From: Canna indica
Lineage: Eukaryota; Streptophyta; Magnoliopsida; Zingiberales; Cannaceae
Length of the DNA stretch: 64,000 bases
Direction: 5' to 3'
Assembly (NCBI GenBank): GCA_034359265.1
Contig: CP136898.1
Coordinates: 4,838,501-4,902,500 of the forward strand
The position numbers were made by a program, and so were the translations under genes. This document shows positions 47,150 to 59,294 of this stretch, piece after piece. Positions within the stretch are counted from its first letter, which is position 1. Each line of letters begins with the position of its first letter. The notes under the pieces were generated by a model, which worked only from the letters and a program-made list of their open reading frames with translations, searched no databases and had not been told where the DNA came from.

Positions 47150-47271
47150 ATTTTGATTGGCCGAGAGAGACAAATGCTGTGACGCTTCCACACGAAGAAT
47201 CTTGTGCGCGATGCACCCTTGCACCCTCCCCCTGTTGGGATTTTGATTGGCCGATAGACAAATGCCACGTG
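47150..47271. promoter_or_regulatory. Duplicated CCAAT-containing module plus G-box
   Basis: ATTTTGATTGGCCGAGAG...CAAATGC (47150-47177) is repeated as ATTTTGATTGGCCGATAGAC (47240-47266). Each copy contains an inverted CCAAT box (ATTGG), and the second runs straight into a G-box, CACGTG (47266-47271). The region is GC-richer than its surroundings. No downstream gene was recognised on either strand, so regulatory function is inference. Confidence 0.45.
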
Positions 47272-48448
47272 CCTCGCGTTCCTCCTCGATTCCACTTTTG
47301 CACTTTCCCCCCTTCCATTCAAAGATTACATTCTTTCAATCTTTCTGCAATTAATTAATTTATTATTAGAAGATGGGAGGGGCGTGTTCGTAAAGGACAT
47401 TTCCCTTTTGAAGAAAATTAGATGGATGGATGCTTTTGTTCTTCGCTCGTGGATGTGGACATGTTAATTAATTTAGATATGTTCTTCTGTCTTATTGTGT
47501 TTACTCTTTTTTATATTATCTTGGACTCCCTTCACATTTTTTTTCTTCTATTTGGTACAAAAGTGGGTCGAGCATAACGGCTTTACGTTTAATTAAAGAA
47601 AAACAATATCTTGGTTTACGTTTAAAGTATATTTGGTTTGAAAATGTCGTGCTAGTGTTCCAGCTATAAAGCGGTTTAGTGCGCTAACTTTGCATTTTAT
47701 TTGAATTGCTAAATCTTCTAACAATAAATTTTAAAAGAGAACTTCCTTCCGTGTGGGAAGAGGTCGCGTTTGTGTTTCAATTAATGGAAGAGATCAACTC
47801 TTAAAAAAGAAAAATATAGTATGAGTACTAAAATTAAAAAAATTACACGAATTAAAATTAAATTTTAAATAAGTTATAATGACTTAAAATATAATTTTTT
47901 AAAAGAATCGTTATTTAACTTGTCCACGTCAGTAATGTCCAGTTAGCAATCGTTAGCACATTAATTTTGTATAACGGCGTTTATGCCTATGGATGACAGT
48001 AATACTCGTTTAAGCGGGTACTCACGAATATTTACACATTTATGATGGATCAAAGCTAATATTCTATCCGCGAGGATGCCATGAGTAAATATTTTACTCA
48101 TTTATTATATAGGGCGGGTACGCATACATGTACTCGCGGGTACCCACTACCCGTGAATATAAGTATAATTACAAAATTACCCTTATCTACATATATAAAC
48201 TAAAAAAATCCTAAATTTGTTTTTATTTTCTTATAACTTATGTTGTTGTTGACGTCCATTTCATTATTGTGAGTTTGAATGATAATAATAAAATATTATA
48301 ATTTATGATTTTCAAAGTGTCATGAATACTTGCAAATATTCACGGGAATTCGTCCCCATGTGACGGCTACCATTTTCTAATACTTACAGAGAATTAAATA
48401 TGTATGTGTATCATATATCTTTCGCAGGGTAGGTTAGCGGGTCGGGAG
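47272..48448. other. Spacer with a decayed repeat at 47990-48370
   Basis: No gene. From about 47990 to 48370, text such as 'GCGGGTACTCACGAATATT', 'CGCGGGTACCCACTACCCG' and 'AAATATTCACGGGAATTCG' suggests an old MITE whose ends cannot be fixed. Confidence 0.35.
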
Positions 48449-48800
48449 TAAAGGTGGCAAAATGGGCCAGCACGATAAGGTGGTGTGCCGGCTCGGTCTG
48501 ACCCACGAGCTCGTTTATCAACAAAAAAATTGCTAAAAAATAATTTTAAAAAATAATTTAAAATGTTTGAGAGACTGAATAAGTATCAAATATGATATTT
48601 CACATGAAAAACTTCATAGATTAACTTTACCTTCAATTTTAAAGCACTAAACAAGCACTAAACTAGACTTTAATTTTTTTTTAAAATATTTAGCGAGCCA
48701 AACAGGCCGGGCCGGCCTGGCCCGGCCCGATAAGCTTATCGGGCCAAATTTTTCGGCCCAACCCGCAGTTATCGTGTCGTGCTCATTTATGCCGCCCCTA
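48449..48800. mobile_element. hAT-type MITE
   Basis: The ends TAAAGGTGGCA (48449-48459) and the complement of TAGGGGCGGCA (ending 48800) are hAT-like. The flanks GTCGGGAG and GTCAGGAC form an 8-bp duplication with two mismatches. GC-rich GGGCCGGCC arms surround an AT-rich middle, as in the MITE at 35.8 kb. Confidence 0.68.
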
Positions 48801-49798
48801 GTCAGGACTCGGGAGACACCCCACGTATCTGCTCCGTCTCATTGACATCCATATTTATACCTCAAGTAACGACAAAGATCAATTCCTAAACAAAAATATA
48901 GTGTGAGAACTAAATCAACAAATTTTAAACTATGAGGATTAAAACCAAAATTCGAGTAAATTATAGGAACTAAAGACATGTTTTTGTTTCATATGATAAG
49001 AGATGAATTAATCTTCATTGTTTGTTTAGTACATAGATAAAAACAAAATAAAATTAGAATAATATAAAATTGATATCATATTTGATGTACATCGTATTTA
49101 AAGAATTCATATATAATCCCCCTTATTTATTATTCAATCTAATATATCATTTACAATGAAACAAACATACCATAAAAATATTATTTTTCTTACAAAATTT
49201 TATTCAGAATAATTTCAATCAAATATTTATCCATTTAAAATTTTATTATGCAAAATAAATGAACCATGGTGTAATTGAACATATACGTTTCCTATTTAAA
49301 ATTATAATTTTCGTGTTAAAAAAATACAATTAGTATTATACTCATAGTGGCATTATGCGGTTAGTGAGAATTTCCCTGCAAAAATATGTATACTTGATAA
49401 GTAATATTTATCAATCACTTAAAAATGTTATAGTAAAAACCTTTTATTTAATACTTATTATTATCATCTCCAAATCAACGAAATAAAAGTGTAGTATGCT
49501 GGACAGAAAATTAGACAAAATATTATAAAAATATTAAAATATATAGAACTTAAATATTGTAAGTTGAATGAGTTTATTAGAAATTGTATGATATTTATAT
49601 ATATATTTAAAAATTAGCTTTATAATATAATCATTACATAAAGTACACGAAGGTAAAAATATACACACAAGACATATTACATGACGTGTATATAGACGTT
49701 AAAAATAAAAATAGATGCATAGAACACTATAATTAGAAATTGAATCATGATCCATTAATAATATATCTGAATATTTCACCACTAAACTACGACAGTCA
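48801..49798. other. AT-rich spacer
   Basis: No gene or element recognised. Confidence 0.3.
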
Positions 49799-49807
49799 AA
49801 AAATTTA

Positions 49808-50482
49808 GGGAGAAGGTATTAATTTGCCCATAACGTTTGATACGATGAGCTTATTTGCCTTCAACGTTTTATTTGGCTCAAAATTACTTATTTTTTTTTT
49901 AAAATCGAACTATAATATCCCTCACTTGAAACGACGTTAGTCTCGTGTTAATAGAGCTGACATGATAATTTTTTTATCTCATATTCATACATGACTGCCA
50001 CGTCAATACCATGTCAGCAATACACGTGAAAATGAAGATAACACTTTCCACTAATCTTAGTACTAATTTGCCCCTAACGTTTGGTAAGAGGAGTTTATTT
50101 ACCCTCCACGTAGGGGTGTTCACGGGTCAGGTCAGATCGATTTTTTTCCTAAATCCAACCCGACCCGTGAACACCCCTACGCGAAGGGCAAATAAGCTTA
50201 TCTTACCAAACGTTAGGGACAAATTAGTACTAAGATTAGTGAAAAGTATTTCTTTCATTTCCACATGTACTGCTGACATGATATTGACGTGGCAGCCATG
50301 TATGAATATGAGATAAAAAAATTGTCACGTTAGTACTTTTAACACGGCACTAACGTCGTTTCAAGTAAGGAGTATTATAATTCAAGTTTTAAAACTTTTT
50401 AGGTAATTTTGAGCCAAACAAAACGTTAAGGATAAATAAACTACTCTTATCAAACATTAGGGACAGATTAGTGCCTTGTCCC
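49808..50482. mobile_element. Long-TIR Mutator-like foldback element
   Basis: Two inverted arms of about 285-300 bp (left from GGGAGAAGGTATTAATTTGC, right ending in the complement of GGGACAAGGCACTAATCTG) flank a short palindromic centre. A perfect 9-bp target duplication AAAAATTTA (49799-49807, 50483-50491) is diagnostic of Mutator-like elements. No transposase. The central 50111-50179 segment, TAGGGGTGTTCACGGG...CCCGTGAACACCCCTA, is itself a perfect-ended hairpin and may be a nested MITE. Confidence 0.9.
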
Positions 50483-50491
50483 AAAAATTTA

Positions 50492-51118
50492 TAATATACG
50501 TCAATGAAATAACTTTATTACTTGATTATAAAAAATAGACTTTTCAATTGGTAGCGACAGCATGTTGTAAGTGGATAGCACAATTGGTGGCAACATATTA
50601 TAAGTATCCTATAGATTTAGGATTTAATTTCTAATATGATTTTTTACTGTGATTTTTTATGTTTGTTATATATAAATTTTTTTTTAAAACCGTCATTTTT
50701 CTTGAAATTAATTATCTATGAAGCATAAATAACACAATTAATTAGTAATTACGCCGCTGAGAGAATAACCGCAACAATTGCAAGCCCATTTGTTGCGGGG
50801 ACTCTTGCAGCGGAACAGGCGGGCGGTGGACGCGGAGCAGAGAAAGAATGAGTCGCGTCCATGGCCATGTCACATGTGTAGCCTCGCGGAACGCGATGCG
50901 TGGACGCGGTGTCAGAGGAAGTCGACGAGGGGAGAGGTAAGAGGAGCGAGGCGGTTGGCATGCGCGCGGTGCAAGCTTTGGCCATGGCGGACTCATCAAT
51001 CCATACCTCGAAGCCCTAGAACCAGTCCTCAGATTCCGCACTGCTCCCCCTCTCCCTGCCCCCGTCTCAGGTCCGTCGCTGCCCTTCCGATCTCCTCGAT
51101 CGAGCCCTGGGAACCTCG
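50492..51118 (+). promoter_or_regulatory. Promoter side and 5' UTR exon of LPA1-like gene
   Basis: AT-rich up to about 50750, then GC-rich. The last part is a pyrimidine-rich leader ending at a donor (CCTCG/GTAATTG, intron 51119-51229) whose acceptor (TTTGTAG) lies 9 bases before the ATG. So the gene has a 111-bp leader intron. The open frames on both strands at 50742-51149 lack any domain. Confidence 0.6.
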
Positions 51119-51238
51119 GTAATTGATCCGATCTCCCCCATCCACCCAAATCTCCCCCTTCCCTCTCGTTCGCTTTTCTCCGTTGTTCGGCTTCGTCTTC
51201 TGATATTTGTTCTCCATTTTTGTTTGTAGAGCTTTGAG

Positions 51239-54200
51239 ATGGCAGACGTGCCGAAGTTGCTGTACATTGTGGTGGTCGACGAGGAGGAGAAGGTAGGAGG
51301 CGGCGGGGAGGGCGGGAAGGGGCGCTGGAAGGAGAAGCAGAGCTTGACGTTCCGGTACACGCGGTCCCTGTTGCAGAGCACGCTGCAGCTCATGGGCTGC
51401 AAGGCGCGTCATGCTTTCAAGGTTTATTGCCGCTTCAATGCGGTTAACTTTGTGGCCTTCGGCTCTACTTCTGGTTGATGTTTAAATTTTCGGAATATGA
51501 AACTTCCGTTTCTTGATTCTCGCATAGATTGGAATCCGATCTCTGCTTTCTTTCATACAAACTATGAGAATTCTCTGCGTCTGCATCTTCTTGTTTCTAG
51601 TTCATGCATGTTTTCATCTCGTTTCGTTACCCCTTGCTTGTGTAAACTTCGAATTTTTTACTGCATACAGAAACAGTTGGTTGGGAAACATGTTTCGAAG
51701 TTTAATGGTTATACTTGTCATTCTAGGTTATTAAGAGTTTAAGACCTTTCGACACGAGAATTTTGAACCAAATTTAGGGGAGTAATCTGCTTGAATAATG
51801 AACTTTTGACCTTTTCATTTTTTGTATGTTACAATAGCATTAGATTTGTAATTCATGTTCCTTTGCCATGGAAGATCTTTGGAGGCTCTTTATGTGAGTT
51901 TTTTTGTTTTGTGTTTATTCCATAGACATATTGAGATCTAAATGAAGGCGTGTTTTCTGTTTTGTTTTTCTTTTTGACAGATTAGCCGAAGAGTATTTGA
52001 CATGATTAGAGATGAGTACTCAGAGGGCAGTTTGCATACTGATGCCACAAGCTCAGATCCTTGGATAGTAATTCCATTTGATGAGGGAAATGAATCTGGC
52101 ATAAGCAGTAGCTTGGGCTTGGCTAACACTACTAACCAGTTGACTCGAGAGAATGTAGATACAAGTAGTGGAATGCGTTTTGAATTGTACAAAAGACTAA
52201 CAACTGTTGTTGTTTCACGGGAACACTTCTTAGACATCATCTGTAGTGCCCTTGCGTTATATAAGTATGTTGGTCCCAATCAAAGAGCTGACTTGCTTCT
52301 AGCTTGCAGGTATCATCTTCTTTTTTCACTTCAATTCTTTCGGAGTTCCACTTGACCAAGCGTCCAGGAACTTTCAGTTAAATTGCATATAATGCAGTCA
52401 ATTATGATATCTTAACTAGAATGGAAGAAAAACTAGGCATGCTGCTTTCATAAGATTCTCTCTAATCTGTCCAGTGCTGCATCTTTGATATTCTCTTTTG
52501 ATTGAATAGTGACCAAAATACCAAGTAGGAAATATATGAAGTTCCATTAAGTATGAGAAGTTACTAGTCGATGTTATCATGTTAGAAGCTTTTTTTAGCC
52601 CAGCTTATACTATGAACCATTTCAATTGTATTTAGTTCCTATTTTCTAATAGTCCCACCCACCGCAGCAATAGGGACAAATTCCCCCATTAAAAAGGTCA
52701 CCATTGTCCTTTTGAGTATGTATTCCATTTTGCTAAATAGTGAAGCTTGTCTTATCATAATTTTTATATCTATGTGGCTTATTTCTAAAATGATTCCTAA
52801 GTTTCCTAGATAATTATTGATTTTGTATCACTCTTTTCAGGCTTTTGGACTTAGGAATAGTTGATGTTCTCTTCCTTTTTCCATCAAGTAACAAAAGTTT
52901 TCTACTTTATAAAACATAAGAAAACATCTTATTTGGCATATTATCTTTCTATGAATGGTTGCACACATTCACAGTGTGTGCGCACACACATATTTATGTA
53001 ATTGTAAATTTGATAGTTGATCAAGCCTAAAGCCACTGGGCCAGTATGAATTTCGAGTTTATCATTATAGGTTAGAATCAATCATCTAATCCATTTTTTA
53101 ATTGAGCAGATAAAGTTGGCATTGACTGACTTATTTTTGGATGTATATGACATTGTGCTACCAACTTCATTTGATAAGGAAGTCACCGAAAATCAGAGCA
53201 TGATTTTTAGTGCATGCTTTTTGATATATGGAATTCATGACTCTTGTATATCTGCTGCCAAGCAAGTTTCCCCATATGCTTCAACCATCAATTGTCTTTC
53301 TTCAATATTTGATGACCTGGCCTGAGCGAATTGATCCATTATAAATAACAATACGCCTATCAAGTCTTATGAAACAACATAACTTATCTACCAACTCCCA
53401 GATGTGGGACTATAGATCCATAGTCATTCTATCTAAAAAAAAAATGAGCAGTTCTCTTATGACATTAATGGATAGATATGATTTATTGTTTGAACTTTTA
53501 GTTAACATATTCGTTTAGTTGCATTTTGTTGTTGTTGTTGTTTTTGCATATCTATATTGTGGAAGACAATATCTTGTTTTTCTGCTTTTATTTTTAACCA
53601 TGTGACTCATATAAATAATTCACATTTTAACAATTTCTCTAAGGATTCGAGAAAAAAAGGAATCTGTCACAGTTCTTCTGTGCGGCACTAGCGGTTGTGG
53701 AAAGTCTACGTTGTCGGCTTTGCTGGTACTTATACAGAATACTTTGGTTAAAATTTCTTATTTTCACTCATTAGTGCCCTAAATTGCTACTGTTATTTTT
53801 AAATGTATTCCTCTTATCATAATGAATAGAAAGGAGAAAGAAAAAGAAGCAGCGGAATGCACAACCAAATGTTCATATTTATAAATAGCTCTGGGAACTT
53901 GCAGAAACATATGAATTCCATGAGGAACTTATGTTCTGTAACTTCTCTTAGAAGTATCCTTTGAGCAGAATTTTGTTCTTGTTATAGAAGAGTATTTCAT
54001 CTTACATTATACTTCTTCTGTGGATACTCTATTGTGTAATATGCACATTAAAAGGATTCTCTTCAGCTACTGGCCTTGGTCACTTTTTGTTTAGGTCTTT
54101 TTAACCAGTTAGATTTCTACTGGATCATGTGAACTGTTTTCTGATTTTGTATTGCAAAATCTGTTAAGTGCATTTTTTTACACGCACAGAAGTTTATTAC

Positions 54201-56643
54201 CTTGTGATATTATTACAGTGTGTTTGTTTAACCTACTTCTAGCTATACTTTAAAAGTTAAAAACCATCTGGAACATACTCCAAGATAAATGATGCATACA
54301 TTCTTGGCAGTTGGTGTAAAAAGTCCACCTTATTCTTGTTTAACATTGATATATGCAAACCATTTAAATGTCAAGCAAACTCCATTCAATTTTGATAAAG
54401 ATATGATCTAACATATTTCCTAACAGGGAAGCAGACTGGGAGTAACAACTGTAATTTCTACTGATTCAATTCGCCATATGATGAGAAGCTTCACGGATGA
54501 AAAAGAGAACCCACTTCTTTGGGCCTCAACATATCATGCTGGGGAATGTCTAGATCCAGTGGCAGTTGCAGAAGCAAAAGCTAAGAAAAAGGCAAAAAAA
54601 CTTGCTGTTGTTTCACAAACCATGGTCAAAGAAGCATCCGATGATAAACTAGAAAGTCGGTCTCATGATCTGGTCCATGGAACTGAGACAATTGGGAAAA
54701 AGCAAATGGCTATTGAAGGTTTCAAAGCGCAAAGTGAAATGGTTATAGACAGTCTTGATCGTTTGATCACTGCATGGGAAGATCGAAAGGAGTCTGTTGT
54801 TGTTGAGGGTGTCCACTTGAGCCTCAATTTTGTGGTGGGTATTTGACATTGACATTAGTTCTTGCAATATTTGCTATTAAAAAACAGATTTGTTCATTGC
54901 AATTTAATTGTCTCCATCTGGTTTTTTAATAGAGATTGTTCAGACTTCTGGTTCTGAACAGCTCTAGATATTCACTCATACTATGACTGTATATTTGTAA
55001 ATTTCTAATTGATGTCTTATACTGTTTTCATTTGTTAGATGGGGCTCATGAAGAAGCATCCTTCAATAGTACCATTCATGATTTACATAACAAATGAAGA
55101 CAAACATATGGAAAGGTTTGCAGTACGTGCCAAATACATGACACTTGATCCTGCAAAGAATAAGTATGTAAAATACATCCAAAATATCAGAGCTATTCAG
55201 GAGTACCTCTGCAACAGGGCTGATAAGCATCTGGTTCCAAAGATAAATAATACAAATGTTGACCGAAGTGTAGCAGCTATTCATGCCACAGTTTTTGGTT
55301 GTCTACGGAGGCGAGAGTTAGGAGAGCAGCTCTATGACCCAACTACCAATACAGTATCTGCTATACATGAAGAGTACAGAAACCAGTGTGCTGCAAATTC
55401 TCTTAGCTCCAAGGGAATGTATCAGTTGATCCAGAGAAAGGGTTCCTCTAGGCATCTAATGGCACTTGTTAATACAGATGGCTCTGTTGCCAAAGCTTGG
55501 CCTGTTGAATCAGTTGAGAACGGGAGATTCTCCTTGGGAAATAAGGGTGAAAAATGTGTGGGAAACCCCATGTATGGCCCCTTACAGATTGGGAAGGCAG
55601 AGCCAGTTAATCTTCAGTTTGGAAATTTTGGGATCAGTGCATGGCCAAATGATACGGGTGGTACAAGTCAAACAGGGAGCATTGACGACTCAAGGGCTGA
55701 TGGCACTGACACTGGTAGTAGATACTTCTCTTCCTGTTGTAGCTCTCCAAGGTCCAAGGAGGTATAACTTCTATTTTTTCATTATAGTGCTTTCTTTGAA
55801 AGGATCATTATGCCACAGCTGGTTATGCATGTGTAGATTATTGTTAATGTTGGCACTTGGCAGTAACCTTTTTCTAATTCCTTCAGCTCAGAGAAGAAAT
55901 CTTTGTTTCTGGTAGCGAAGAAGAATATCCACCTGATGGGGACAGTGATGAGGATCTTAGTGATGATCTAGACCACAAGGGGAACCATGATGAGGTAGGA
56001 GCCAGACCTTTCTGGTCATTTATTTCTGCATCTTTCTTTTAATGTGAACTACGCCAATTTAATTTCTAGGGTATTATGGGATGAAACATTACATCACTAA
56101 TTTACTTGATTTTTACAATTTTGTCTGCATATGTATATCTTGATTTTATTAAAAAAGATTCTTGTAAGAACTCGCCCTGAAATTTGATTTCAAAGTAGAG
56201 ACTCCATTTTTCTGTAATGATATTCGAAGCTGAAAGGTAGTAAATACCTTCTATTTATGTTTGTTTCCCAGGTTGAAGGTTCTGTAGACGAAGACTCCAC
56301 CAAGTCAGATGAGGAGTATCAAGACTTGGAAATGAGAGGTGACCTGGAAAATGGTTATTGTTCTGACGATGAGTCAATAAACATAAAGAAAATAGCAGAC
56401 ACCAAAAATGCAACATCGGAAGATGGTTTTGAGGCAGATAAGTACCAACACAATCTGGATCGCTTTTTGCAGATGAGCAAGGATGCTATTGAGCTGGAAC
56501 CGCCTTTTTCTTATGTTGCTCTTTCTGAGAGAAATGACAGAAACACTGACATGAAAAAAAAACACCGTCCTTTGAGCGACTCCACACTATACCAGACGCA
56601 GAGCATCAGCTGTAGGGAAGCTGAGAGATTTATCGAGGCTTAG
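51239..56643 (+). CDS. LPA1: LPA1/2-phosphoglycerate-kinase-like P-loop NTPase (7 coding exons)
   Basis: Homolog of the rice LOW PHYTIC ACID 1 protein, which resembles archaeal 2-phosphoglycerate kinase and affects seed phytate; the plant substrate is not settled. The protein is 734 aa. Exons: 51239-51421, 51981-52309, 53644-53725, 54427-54834, 55039-55761, 55887-55994 and 56272-56643, joining in one frame with GT-AG introns. The N-terminal part (about 1-170) has a conserved YxVVxDEEE opening and an ATP-cone-like region. The Walker A motif GTSGCGKST is at residues 185-193, followed by the kinase-like domain ([40 protein letters not shown]) and a variable, acidic C-terminal tail rich in Asp/Glu/Ser. 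A Lys/Ala-rich stretch lies near residue 250. A 111-bp leader intron precedes the ATG. A broken partial copy lies about 1.7 kb downstream. Confidence 0.94.
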
Positions 56644-57010
56644 TCCTTTTAATTAGTAAATCTCGACTGGAGTTTGTGTGCGGTTCTGCAAAAGATTATG
56701 TACAAGTTCGATAAGCCCCTTTTTATTTGAAGGATTACTCAAAAGACTTATCTTTTTGTTTGGTGGCTTTAGATGCATCTTTGGTGTTGCTATTTTTGGT
56801 ATTTTTGGCCTTCTATGCAGAAAGATGCTATGGAATCGTTTGGTTCGCTTGCTGAGATGCTACACGAATCACAGATGGGCCATTGAAGCTTTTTCTGCAA
56901 ATGCTGTTCTTTAGTAATCTGTTGACCCCATGTTTAGGATAACGTCTTTAGTATTCCCCAGTCGTAGGATATAAACATGAATTAGGGAAATAAATATCTG
57001 AATAAAGAAG
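56644..57010 (+). terminator. 3' UTR of LPA1-like gene with AATAAA signals
   Basis: T-rich sequence follows the stop. Two canonical AATAAA hexamers lie close together (56989-56994 and 57001-57006), plausible polyadenylation signals. Confidence 0.5.
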
Positions 57011-58319
57011 CAAAAATATCATCACGATTTATTCGTTTTTTTTTTCACGCAACATGACATGATTGAACACGGAAGCGCTAATTGATCATGCAAGTGATAT
57101 GCGTTTGCCAGCCTATTTGATTGGGCATTGTAACAATAAACAAAGGGCCACAAGGCATGAAATTATTGCTTGGTTTGATAAAGAAATAAAGCGACAAATT
57201 ATGCAATAAAAATAACGAAAATATGACTATAATGATAAGTTTTAGAAAGAGCAGTTAAAATTTTTAATTTCATATTAATATTTCTTTGGAATGATAACAC
57301 TTAAGCATATATTCAGTAGTATTGTTTATAATCTAAACAATAATTCAATACAAAAATAATATTATTAGAATGATTTTTTTTTTAAAAAAATGTGTATGAT
57401 ATTGTAAAATCTAAAACATATTTTTAAAAATAATATATTAATTTTGAAAATTAGTGATGTTGTTTATTGTTATTTGTATTATTATTATTATTTTAAAAAA
57501 TAATGCTATTTTTAGTATTTTTATTAGCTTCTTTTCAATTTGCAACTAGATAAAAGCATTCATGTGGAGTTTGTGGTCAGAAAAAGATTGCTTACATACC
57601 CAATTCCATAACTTAAACAACACCACAATGCACCAGTCTATGAATCACGCAATGTTGTACATTGTCAGGGAAGCACAGCAAATGGCTGTTAGTGTTTCAA
57701 AAGCCCATGCTAGTAGAATATCAAAGCATTTCTAAATATCAACGTGCATTAATTAATTAGGTTAACCAATCTATATATAATAATGTTAACCAAAATTATT
57801 TCGGTTGATAGTAAGTATTATGTTTAAATTTTCGAATAACTGAATTGATCCAAATATAATAAATTAATTAATTAATTGACATATTAAGTATAAGTTCACT
57901 TGAGCCTTTTTTTTCTTTTCTTTTTTCCCTTGAGCCTATTAACTTACCAATGTTATATACGTAGACATAATGAAAAAAACCATTTACCGTGTTATGTTTT
58001 CTTCTATGAATTCATGAAGTTAATCAAATTCTTTTGATACTATATAAAAAAAGATAAGAGTTACATTCACCCTGATCTGTTTCTTCTGTAGGATTCATAC
58101 CTTTTCCTGATATTTAAATGTATGAAGTAAATCAAATGAATCTGAGGAAAACAGTAGATGTTTTTATCGAACGCATGTCTGATCCATGAATATTGTCTTT
58201 TTTCTCGAACTTTACTGATCATATTATTATGCTCAGAAAGCAAATCAGACCCTGTAGTAGATGCTTTGTGGAAATTATGGAATTCATGCCCTGTATGTAG
58301 CAAATCATACCCTGCAGTA
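57011..58319. repeat. AT-rich intergenic DNA; its right part is shared with a Pumilio intron
   Basis: No gene. About 57990-58200 resembles 62620-63010 inside the Pumilio gene ('TTTTCTTCTATGAATTCATGAAG', 'TTCTTCTGTAGGATTCATAC', 'CCTTTTCCTGATAT', and 'TTTATCRAACRCRTCTGATCC' in the same order). At 58240-58330 'AAAGCAAATCA' plus 'ACCCTGYAGTAG' is repeated two to three times. Confidence 0.5.
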
Positions 58320-58740
58320 GAAAGCAAATCATCTGAGGAAATCATGCCAGTTAATCTTCAGTTGGGAATTTTGGAATCAGTGCATGGCCAAATGACTGTC
58401 ATGTTTTCTCGTCATAGAGGACTTGAAGTTTTGAACTCAGCCGCCTCTCTCAAGATTGAACTTTTCATCCCCCTAAAACTCAGCCGTGCGTATATTCTCC
58501 AGAGCAAACATCACGAGTTTGGCTCCCATATAAATACGAGCAGTCAGCAGCCCCCCTTTCTACTGAACCATTATGAGATGAAACAATATCCATCACTACT
58601 TGGAACTTTTGCAATTCAAATCATTTCATTGATGAGCAGATGAGCAAGAATGCCATGAAGCTGGAACCGCCTTGTTCTTTCATTGCTCTTTGCGAGAGTA
58701 ACGATAGAAATACTGACATGAGAATAAAACGCCGTGAGGC
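58320..58740 (+). pseudogene. Degenerate partial copy of LPA1 3' exons
   Basis: 58338-58390 matches the 55608-55660 part of the fifth LPA1 coding exon (CCAGTTAATCTTCAGTT... GTGCATGGCCAAATGA). 58640-58730 matches 56470-56570 of the last exon (GCAGATGAGCAAG, CTGGAACCGCCTT, ACTGACATGA). The intervening exon sequence is absent or unrecognisable and frames are broken. The copy has the same orientation as the parent, suggesting a local duplication that decayed. Confidence 0.85.
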
Positions 58741-59294
58741 ATGAATCGTAAAAGAAGTGGACAGTTTGCTTTGCCTGGTTAGTAATAGATATAAAGCATT
58801 TGTGCCGGCAAAACATGCAATCCCATAAACTTCAGATGATACAGAGTGATATATCTAAACTTACCAAAGCAAAAAACAACAGTATGTGTGCAATACTACA
58901 ATGCACCAAACTGTGAATCGGCCAATGCCGTACATTATGAAAACTCTTCCAAGGTATGAGGCTAAAACCACAAAAAGGCAACAACAAGTGACTGTTAATG
59001 TTTTAAGAGTTGCTAATAGAACAGTAAAGGAGTTCTAAAGCCCTTTTTACATTTAAATGGCCTAACTCCACTAAACCTAGAGACCATAGCTGCACCATAT
59101 TTGTGAGTCACAGGGTGCAGATGTACAATAACAAAACGGAAAATTTTGTTACGACAACAAACCAAAAATTTATTTACATTAAAGTGACTGGAGCTCAATT
59201 CATTATTTAGAATGAAAAGGAAAGATTATGTAGCTGGTAATGCTAGTTTCATTAACTGTACAAGATGTCATTAATCTCAGTTGACTGCAGTTGC
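58741..59294 (-). other. Probable 3' UTR of Pumilio-like gene
   Basis: Non-coding sequence after the Pumilio stop codon on the minus strand. No coding signature. Confidence 0.4.

Noticed and set aside
47058..47358. Overlapping open frames on both strands
   Set aside because: Composition effect in a GC-richer island with a duplicated CCAAT module; no family match.
50742..51149. Arg/Pro-rich open frames upstream of LPA1
   Set aside because: They lie in the GC-rich leader and leader intron of the plus-strand gene and carry no domain.
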